Below are positions 57,717-64,000 of a stretch of DNA of 64,000 nt, piece after piece; the stretch's first letter is position 1, and every line of letters starts with the position of its first letter. A model generated the notes under the pieces. That model did no database searches. It saw only the letters and a list, made by a program, of their open reading frames with translations, and was not told where the DNA came from. A program made the position numbers and the translations under genes. This DNA is from Erythrobacter sp. (GTDB lineage: Bacteria; Pseudomonadota; Alphaproteobacteria; Sphingomonadales; Sphingomonadaceae), in the NCBI RefSeq assembly GCF_024305245.1, contig NZ_JAMWYX010000002.1, positions 320,264-384,263 of the forward strand, in the 5' to 3' direction.

Positions 57717-58211
57717 GTGTCGGCTTTTGGAGGATATAGTGGCCAAGCCTTTTCGCCCGCCGGCGATAAGGGCCGCTTTGTCCTGCCGCCCGCGTTCCGT
57801 AAAGCGGTGAAGGAAAGCTCCGAAGGCAACCGCATCCTGTGCCTCGCCGCCCATGACCGTTTCGATTGCCTCGTCGGCTTCGGCCTGTCGCGCATCGCCA
57901 AACTGCACGCCCAACTCGACAATGAAGAAGAGCGCGCAATCCGCCTCGGCAGCCATGATTTCGACCGCGAAGTGCGCGCCCAGCAATTGTTCGGCTTCGA
58001 ACAGCTGCCGTTCGACGACAGCGGGCGGTTCGTCATGCCCGAACACCTGCGCGATCTCGGCAAGGTGGGCGAGGGGCTGTATTTTCAGGGCGCGGGCGAT
58101 TTCTTCTTCGTCTGGAACCCCGAAGAACTCGGCCGGATGGATACAGGCTGGAAGAGCGCGCAGGCTAGCTGTGCAAAGCTGGTCGCGGCCGCGAAGAAGG
58201 GGGCTGCGTGA
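57717..58211 (+). CDS. mraZ: Division/cell wall cluster transcriptional regulator MraZ (GTG start)
   Basis: [34 protein letters not shown]...; followed by rsmH. Confidence 0.93.
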   Translation: MSAFGGYSGQAFSPAGDKGRFVLPPAFRKAVKESSEGNRILCLAAHDRFDCLVGFGLSRIAKLHAQLDNEEERAIRLGSHDFDREVRAQQLFGFEQLPFDDSGRFVMPEHLRDLGKVGEGLYFQGAGDFFFVWNPEELGRMDTGWKSAQASCAKLVAAAKKGAA

Positions 58212-59152
58212 TGGTTGATGCACCCCATATCCCCGTGCTGCTGGATGAAGTGGTTGCGGCCATCGCTCCGCGTCCGGGCATGACCATTATCGATGCGACC
58301 TTCGGTGCGGGCGGCTACACCGCTGCCCTGCTGGAGGCGGGCGCGAGCGTCCACGCCTTCGACCGCGACCCCGATGCAATCGCCGCAGGTCAGGAAATGG
58401 TGGCGCAATATGAAGGCCGCCTTGCGCTCCACCCGGCACGGTTCTCCGCGATGAAGGCCGAACTGGCCGCGCTCGGCATCACACAGGTCGATGCAGTGGT
58501 GATGGATATCGGCGTGTCCTCGATGCAGCTCGACCAAGGCGACCGCGGCTTTGCCTTCATGCATGACGGTCCGCTCGACATGCGGATGAGCCAGGCGGGC
58601 GAAAGTGCCGCCGATTTCCTCAACACCGCTGACGAAGAAGCGATCGCCAACGTGATCTATCGCTATGGCGAGGAACGCCAGTCGCGCCGGGTCGCACGCG
58701 CCATCGTCGCCGCGCGCCCGTTGACGACCACCGGCGAACTCGCCCGCGTGGTGCGCCGCGCATTGGGCCACAAGCCGCACGACAAGAAAGATCCCGCCAC
58801 TCGCACGTTTCAGGCGGTGCGAATCCACGTGAACGACGAGCTGGGCGAGCTGGAAGCCGGGCTTGCCGCCGCCGAGGCGCTGCTGGGCGAAGGCGGGGTG
58901 CTGGCGGTGGTGAGTTTCCACAGCCTCGAAGACCGGATCGTCAAGCACTTCCTGCGCGAAGCGAGCGGCGCGGGCCGCGCCATTTCGCGCCATCTGCCCG
59001 GCGAGATTCCCGGCCCCGCGCCGACCTTCCTTCGCGTCTCCAAGGGCATTCGTCCCGGCGATGCGGAAATCCAGCGCAACCCGCGCGCCCGTTCATCCAC
59101 CTTGCGCCATGCGATCCGCACCGGCGCCCCGGCAAGGAGCATCGCAGCATGA
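58208..59152 (+). CDS. rsmH: 16S rRNA (cytosine1402-N4)-methyltransferase
   Basis: [54 protein letters not shown]. Confidence 0.96.
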   Translation: MMVDAPHIPVLLDEVVAAIAPRPGMTIIDATFGAGGYTAALLEAGASVHAFDRDPDAIAAGQEMVAQYEGRLALHPARFSAMKAELAALGITQVDAVVMDIGVSSMQLDQGDRGFAFMHDGPLDMRMSQAGESAADFLNTADEEAIANVIYRYGEERQSRRVARAIVAARPLTTTGELARVVRRALGHKPHDKKDPATRTFQAVRIHVNDELGELEAGLAAAEALLGEGGVLAVVSFHSLEDRIVKHFLREASGAGRAISRHLPGEIPGPAPTFLRVSKGIRPGDAEIQRNPRARSSTLRHAIRTGAPARSIAA

Positions 59153-59727
59153 TGATGACCGGCACTCAGGCGCGATCCCTGGGTTGGGTGGCGGTGTTGG
59201 CGATATGCTTCGCCCTCGTCGTGATCCTCAGCTTCAAGGTGCATGCGGTGAAGAGCGAAGTGCTGCTGGCAGAACGCCAGATATTGTCGCTCGAACGCGA
59301 AAACCTGCTGCTCGAAACCGAGTTCGAAACGCGCGCCAGCCAGCGGCAGCTCGCCGTGTGGAACGCGGTCGAGTTCGGTTATGGCGCGCCGCGCGCCGAC
59401 CAGTTTCTCGATGGCGAACGCCAGTTGGCGAGCCTCGGCCAGCGGCGCGGCCCCGATGCGCCGTCGCCGATCCGTCTGGCGCGCAGCGATGTGACCGCTG
59501 ATGGCGATATCGCGTCTGCCGATGCCGAACCGATGCGCTCGCCTTTGTCGGGCGCGCCGGTGACACTAGCTTCGGCGGCGAGCGAGAAGGATGCCGGGCA
59601 GGTCTTTACCGAAGCCTTCGGCGACTTCCTGATCGATGCCTCCCCGATCCGCGCCGCGCAAGCGCAGACGCTCAGCGCATCGCAGCAGCGCGCCGCAAGC
59701 ATGAGCGCAAAGGGAATCGGAGAATGA
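59149..59727 (+). CDS. ftsL: Cell division protein FtsL-like
   Basis: Short TM protein with coiled-coil between rsmH and ftsI. Confidence 0.8.
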   Translation: MMMTGTQARSLGWVAVLAICFALVVILSFKVHAVKSEVLLAERQILSLERENLLLETEFETRASQRQLAVWNAVEFGYGAPRADQFLDGERQLASLGQRRGPDAPSPIRLARSDVTADGDIASADAEPMRSPLSGAPVTLASAASEKDAGQVFTEAFGDFLIDASPIRAAQAQTLSASQQRAASMSAKGIGE

Positions 59728-61448
59728 GCGTGATGGCTGCCCCGGCGGCAGTCCCCTCCATCCCGGCAGGCCGGATCCAGCGCGTCAACCTGCGCGCACA
59801 ACTGCTGTGGACCGCGCGGTTCCGGGTGCTGTGGGTGGCGCTCGGTTTTGTGCTGATTGCCCTGATCGCGCTGGTGCGGATCGCATCGCTGGCGCTGGCC
59901 GGGCAGGCGCCCGAACGTACCAGCCTCGAAGATGCGCTGCTGCCCCCGCGCGGCGAGATCACCGACCGCAATGGCGTGCCGCTCGCGCGCGCCTTTCCCG
60001 CCTATGCGCTGTGGTTCGATCCTTCCGCGATGGGCGACAAGGGGTCGCCGCTGGTGCGATCGCCGGAGGAAGTCGCGCGCCAGTTGAAGGCGATTTTCCC
60101 CGATATCAATGAAGCGCGCATGGCCGAACGCCTCGCCTCGGGCCGGTCGGGCTATCTGCGCCGCCGCATTCTGCCCGAAGAGGCCAACAAGGTTTTCGCG
60201 CTGGGCGAAATCGCGCTGGAAATCCCGCGCGAAACCGATCGTCACTATCCGCAGGGCACGCTGGCGGCGCATGTGCTCGGCTATGTGGTCGAGGAGCAGG
60301 GCGGCAAAGTGGGGATGGAGCAGGTGCTGGAGGAGCATCTGACCGATCCTGACCTGCGCGGCACCCCGGTGGCGCTGTCGATCGACGTCCGCGTGCAGGG
60401 CGCGCTGGAGGATGAATTGCGGCGCGGGATGCTGGAAACCAACGCCATTGGCGCTGCGGGCATCGTGCTCGATGTCGATAGCGGCGAGGTGATGGCGATG
60501 GCGTCCCTGCCCGAATTCGACCCCAACGTGGCCGGTGCGAGCGGCGCCAAGAACGTATTCAACCGCGTCACCAACGGGGTTTACGAGCTCGGATCGACCT
60601 TCAAGCCGCTGAGCGTTGCCGCCGCGATGGATGCGGGCGTGGTGCGCGATCTGGGGCGGGCGTGGAACGCCGAGCCGGTGCAGGTCGGGCGGCGCACGAT
60701 CAAGGATCTGAAGCCCAAGGGCGCGACGCTCAACGTGCCGCAGGCGCTGGTCTATTCGTCCAACACCGTCACTGCGCGGGTGGCCGACGAACTCGGCCCG
60801 GAACGTCTGCGCCGCGCCATGATTGATCTGGGTATGGACAGCCGCCCGTTCATCGAACTGCCCGCGCGGGGCAAGCCGATCTGGCCCGGCGGCAAGTGGA
60901 GCCGTATCACCAACATGACGGTGAGCTATGGTCACGGCCTTGCGGTCACGCCGCTGCATCTGGCATCCGCCTATGCAGCGATGGTGAATGGCGGGATCTG
61001 GCGGCCTTCGACGCTGATGAAGCTTGATCCGGCGGATATCCCGCGCGGGCGTCGGGTGTTCAAGGAATCAACCTCATCGCGGATGCGGCAGATGCTGCGG
61101 ATGATCTCGCTCTACGGCACCGGGCGCAGCGCCGATGCGCCGGGTTACCGGATCGGCGGCAAGACCGGATCGGCGGAGAAGGCATCGGGCGGCGGCTATG
61201 CCAAGACCTCGCTGATTTCCTCCTTCGCCGCTGCCTTCCCGCTCGATGCGCCGCGCTATGTCGTGGTCATCGTGGTGGACGAGCCGAAGGGCACGGTCGC
61301 CAGCAGCTTCCAGCGTACCGCGGCCTTCACCTCCGCGCCGGTGGTGGGGCGGCTGGTGCCGCGCATCGGCCCGATGCTGGGCGTGCAGCCCGACGAACGC
61401 CGCGATGTCGATATTTCCGATCTGCGCTATCTGGTGGACAAGCACTGA
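59724..61448 (+). CDS. ftsI: Peptidoglycan transpeptidase FtsI/PBP3
   Basis: PPRGEITDRNGVPLARAFPAYALW; GSTFKPLSVAAAMD; VYSSNTVTARV; GGKTGSAEKA. Confidence 0.95.
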   Translation: MSVMAAPAAVPSIPAGRIQRVNLRAQLLWTARFRVLWVALGFVLIALIALVRIASLALAGQAPERTSLEDALLPPRGEITDRNGVPLARAFPAYALWFDPSAMGDKGSPLVRSPEEVARQLKAIFPDINEARMAERLASGRSGYLRRRILPEEANKVFALGEIALEIPRETDRHYPQGTLAAHVLGYVVEEQGGKVGMEQVLEEHLTDPDLRGTPVALSIDVRVQGALEDELRRGMLETNAIGAAGIVLDVDSGEVMAMASLPEFDPNVAGASGAKNVFNRVTNGVYELGSTFKPLSVAAAMDAGVVRDLGRAWNAEPVQVGRRTIKDLKPKGATLNVPQALVYSSNTVTARVADELGPERLRRAMIDLGMDSRPFIELPARGKPIWPGGKWSRITNMTVSYGHGLAVTPLHLASAYAAMVNGGIWRPSTLMKLDPADIPRGRRVFKESTSSRMRQMLRMISLYGTGRSADAPGYRIGGKTGSAEKASGGGYAKTSLISSFAAAFPLDAPRYVVVIVVDEPKGTVASSFQRTAAFTSAPVVGRLVPRIGPMLGVQPDERRDVDISDLRYLVDKH

Positions 61449-62932
61449 TGCGTCTGGCCGATCTGCTGGAGCGCGCAGGGCTCGCCAGCGACGGCGCATC
61501 CGATGTCGGCGTCACCGGCTTTGCAATCGATCACCGCAAGGTCGCGCCGGGCACGGTATTCGGCGCGTTTCAGGGCGCGACGTTCGACGGCGAGAATTTC
61601 ATCCCCGCTGCGATCAGCGCGGGCGCAATAGCGATTGTCGCACGGCCCGAGGCCAAGGTCGAAGGTGCGCTCCACATCGCCGACGCCAACCCGCGCAAGG
61701 CATTCGCGCAAGCAGCGGCGGGGTTCTTCGCCCCGGTGCCGCGGACCATCGTCGCCGTCACTGGAACCAACGGCAAGACCTCGACCGCCGAAATGGCTCG
61801 CCAGATCTGGCGCATGGCGGGCGAGCGCGCGGCAAGCATCGGCACGCTGGGCGTCACCACGCCAGATGGCTCCGTGTCCACCGGGCTGACCACCCCCGAT
61901 ATCGTCACCTTCCTCGCCAACATGGCAGGCCTCGCGCGTGAAGGCGTGACGCATGTCGCCTATGAGGCATCGAGCCACGGCCTGTCGCAGTATCGCAATG
62001 AGGGGCTGACGGTCGCCGCGAGCGCGTTCACCAATTTCAGCCGCGACCACCTCGACTATCACGGCACGATGGAGGCTTATTTCGCCGCCAAGATGCGGCT
62101 GTTCACCGAAGTGGTCGAACCCGGTAGCCCGGCGGTGATCTGGGACGGGGGCGAGGCTTCCGAGTGGACGGCCCGCGCCATTGCCGAAGCTTCCGCGCGC
62201 GGGCTCGATGTGCGTACCGTGGGCGAACGCGGCACCTTTCTGCGCCTGATCGAGCGTGTGCCGGGCCAACTCGGCCAGACGCTGACCGTCGAACACGACG
62301 GGCAGACCCGCACAGTGAACCTGCCTTTGATCGGCGCCTATCAGGCCGCCAATGCGCTGGTGGCAGCCGGGCTGGCGCTGTCGACAGGGACGGATGCAGG
62401 CGCGGTATTCGATGCGCTTACCCGGCTCCAACCGGTACGCGGACGGCTGGAGCGTGCGGCGCTCAATGCCGCAGGCGCGCCCGCCTATGTCGATTATGCC
62501 CACACCCCCGATGCGCTGGAGGCGGCGATTGCCGCACTGCGCCCGCACGTGGCAGAGGGCGGAAAATTGATCGCGGTGTTCGGCGCGGGCGGTGACCGCG
62601 ACACCGGCAAGCGCGCGGAGATGGGCGCGGTTGCGGCGCGCGCGGCGGATCTGGTCATCGTTACTGACGATAACCCCCGCAGCGAAGACCCGGCGAGCAT
62701 TCGCGCGGCAATTCTCGCCGGAGCGGGCGGAGCGGCGCAGGAAATCGGCGACCGGCGTGCAGCCATAGCCGCTGCCATCGCCGAAGCGGGCGCGAAGGAT
62801 ATCGTGCTGATTGCCGGTAAGGGGCACGAACAGGGACAGATTTTCGGCGCAGGAGAGACTATGCGGATCGAAGCTTTCGATGATGTCGACGTCGCGCGCC
62901 AATGCGCCGGGGCGGGGAGCGTGAATTCATGA
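61448..62932 (+). CDS. murE: UDP-N-acetylmuramoylalanyl-D-glutamate--2,6-diaminopimelate ligase
   Basis: AVTGTNGKTSTAEMARQIWR; FTNFSRDHLDYHGTMEAYFAAK; DNPRSEDP. Confidence 0.95.
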   Translation: MRLADLLERAGLASDGASDVGVTGFAIDHRKVAPGTVFGAFQGATFDGENFIPAAISAGAIAIVARPEAKVEGALHIADANPRKAFAQAAAGFFAPVPRTIVAVTGTNGKTSTAEMARQIWRMAGERAASIGTLGVTTPDGSVSTGLTTPDIVTFLANMAGLAREGVTHVAYEASSHGLSQYRNEGLTVAASAFTNFSRDHLDYHGTMEAYFAAKMRLFTEVVEPGSPAVIWDGGEASEWTARAIAEASARGLDVRTVGERGTFLRLIERVPGQLGQTLTVEHDGQTRTVNLPLIGAYQAANALVAAGLALSTGTDAGAVFDALTRLQPVRGRLERAALNAAGAPAYVDYAHTPDALEAAIAALRPHVAEGGKLIAVFGAGGDRDTGKRAEMGAVAARAADLVIVTDDNPRSEDPASIRAAILAGAGGAAQEIGDRRAAIAAAIAEAGAKDIVLIAGKGHEQGQIFGAGETMRIEAFDDVDVARQCAGAGSVNS

Positions 62933-64000
62933 ACGTGCCGAAACCGATCACTCACCCGCGTCTGCGCGCGTGGCCGGTCATGCCGCGGGATGCGTTGCGC
63001 CAGGCCTTGTGGACTTCGGCCGAGATTGCCGCCGCGACGGGCGGCGTTGCCAGCCATGATTTTCTGGCCGCAGACGTCGAAATGGACTCGCGCGATGTGA
63101 AGCCCGGCGATGTCTTCGTGGCGCTCAAGGGCGAGGCGATGGATGGTCACAAGTTCGTGGCCCAAGCCTTTGTAAAAGGGGCGGTTGCCGCAATCGTCGA
63201 TCGTCCGGTTGACTATCCGCACGTGCTGGTAGCCGATACCACGCAGGCGCTCCACGATCTGGCGCGTGCGGCGCGTGAGCGCTCACACGCAGTCTGCATC
63301 GGCATCACCGGCTCGGTCGGCAAGACCGGGGTGAAGGAGGCGATCTTCGCCTGCCTCGACCGCGCCAGTCGCGGCGCGGCGCATCGTTCGGTCCGCAGCT
63401 ACAACAACCATGTCGGCGTGCCGCTGAGCCTTGCGCGCCTGCCTGCGCGGGCGAAGTTCGGGGTGTTCGAGATGGGGATGAATCACGCGGGCGAAATCGC
63501 GCCGCTCGCCGCCCATGTCCGCCCGCATGTCGCGCTGATCACGACGATTGCGCCCGCGCATATCGAGAACCTCGGCAGCCTCGAGGCGATTGCGGACGAG
63601 AAGGCGCAGATCTTCACCGGATTGGTTCCCGGCGGCACCGCAGTCATTCCCGCAGACAGCGAATGGGCCAATCGGCTGATCGCTCGTGCCAAGGCGAGCG
63701 GGGCGGAGATCGTCACCTTCGGGCGCAGCGCGAACGCCGATGTCCGGCTGCTCGACGCGATTCCTGCAGCTGGTGGCGGCACGCTGGTGACGGCTGATCT
63801 CGGCGACCGGCGGATTTGCTACACCATTGCCGAGCCGGGCGAACACTGGATCGTCAATTCGCTGGGCGTGATGGCGGCCGTGCGCGCGGCGGGCGGCGAT
63901 CTCGCCAGCGCGGGTCTCGCACTGGCCGAGGTCGGCGGCATGAAGGGCCGGGGCGCACGCCACACTATCGCGGTGCCGGGCGGAGAAGCGCTGCTGATCG
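62929..64000 (+). CDS. murF: UDP-N-acetylmuramoyl-tripeptide--D-alanyl-D-alanine ligase (partial, runs off window)
   Basis: DSRDVKPGDVFVALKGEAMDGHKFV; GITGSVGKTGVKEAI; FEMGMNHAGEIAPLAAHVRPHVALITTIAPAHIENLGS. Confidence 0.94.
   Translation, partial: MNVPKPITHPRLRAWPVMPRDALRQALWTSAEIAAATGGVASHDFLAADVEMDSRDVKPGDVFVALKGEAMDGHKFVAQAFVKGAVAAIVDRPVDYPHVLVADTTQALHDLARAARERSHAVCIGITGSVGKTGVKEAIFACLDRASRGAAHRSVRSYNNHVGVPLSLARLPARAKFGVFEMGMNHAGEIAPLAAHVRPHVALITTIAPAHIENLGSLEAIADEKAQIFTGLVPGGTAVIPADSEWANRLIARAKASGAEIVTFGRSANADVRLLDAIPAAGGGTLVTADLGDRRICYTIAEPGEHWIVNSLGVMAAVRAAGGDLASAGLALAEVGGMKGRGARHTIAVPGGEALLI

Noticed and set aside
59379-60959. 526-aa minus-strand ORF opposite ftsL/ftsI
   Set aside because: Antisense artefact of a confident ftsI gene.

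Overview
High-GC alphaproteobacterial chromosome segment. Synteny and protein style suggest Sphingomonadales/Erythrobacter-like, but this is inference. Most of the window is housekeeping: rnhA, thrB, ispH, argS, nagZ, scpAB, tatABC, ilvA-type, bpt, tamA/tamB, glnA/glnB, argC, pepA-like, map, ccmAB, cysK, and the dcw cluster mraZ-rsmH-ftsL-ftsI-murE-murF. The main discovery is at 22519..36282: a 13,764-bp internally deleted Mu-like transposable prophage. I could read its exact termini: TG...CA ends, an imperfect terminal inverted repeat TGTnnnGnGACAAGAGyTTCTG (18 of the first 24 positions match), and a 5-bp target duplication GTCAG on both sides. It keeps an S24-type repressor, a Ner/Cro-like regulator, a ParB-like protein, a methyltransferase, several small HTH proteins, a Gam-like protein, tail-fibre genes including a GDSL/SGNH-like fibre, and a Dam-like gene with an in-frame amber codon. 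The MuA-like transposase stops after about 55 residues and runs into the C-terminal part of a tail protein, which implies loss of the whole transposition/morphogenesis block. The element sits immediately beside a host array of three 16-bp dyads with an exact 17-bp period, and it separates that array from a small XRE regulator gene. Other points of interest are two oppositely oriented ~10-bp-periodic GGGA/TCCC arrays upstream of mraZ (possible MraZ boxes), an interspersed ~100-bp repeat present twice in inverse orientation, and a hairpin-rich leader before the phage Dam gene. No searches were run; family names are from recognition of motifs in the supplied translations.
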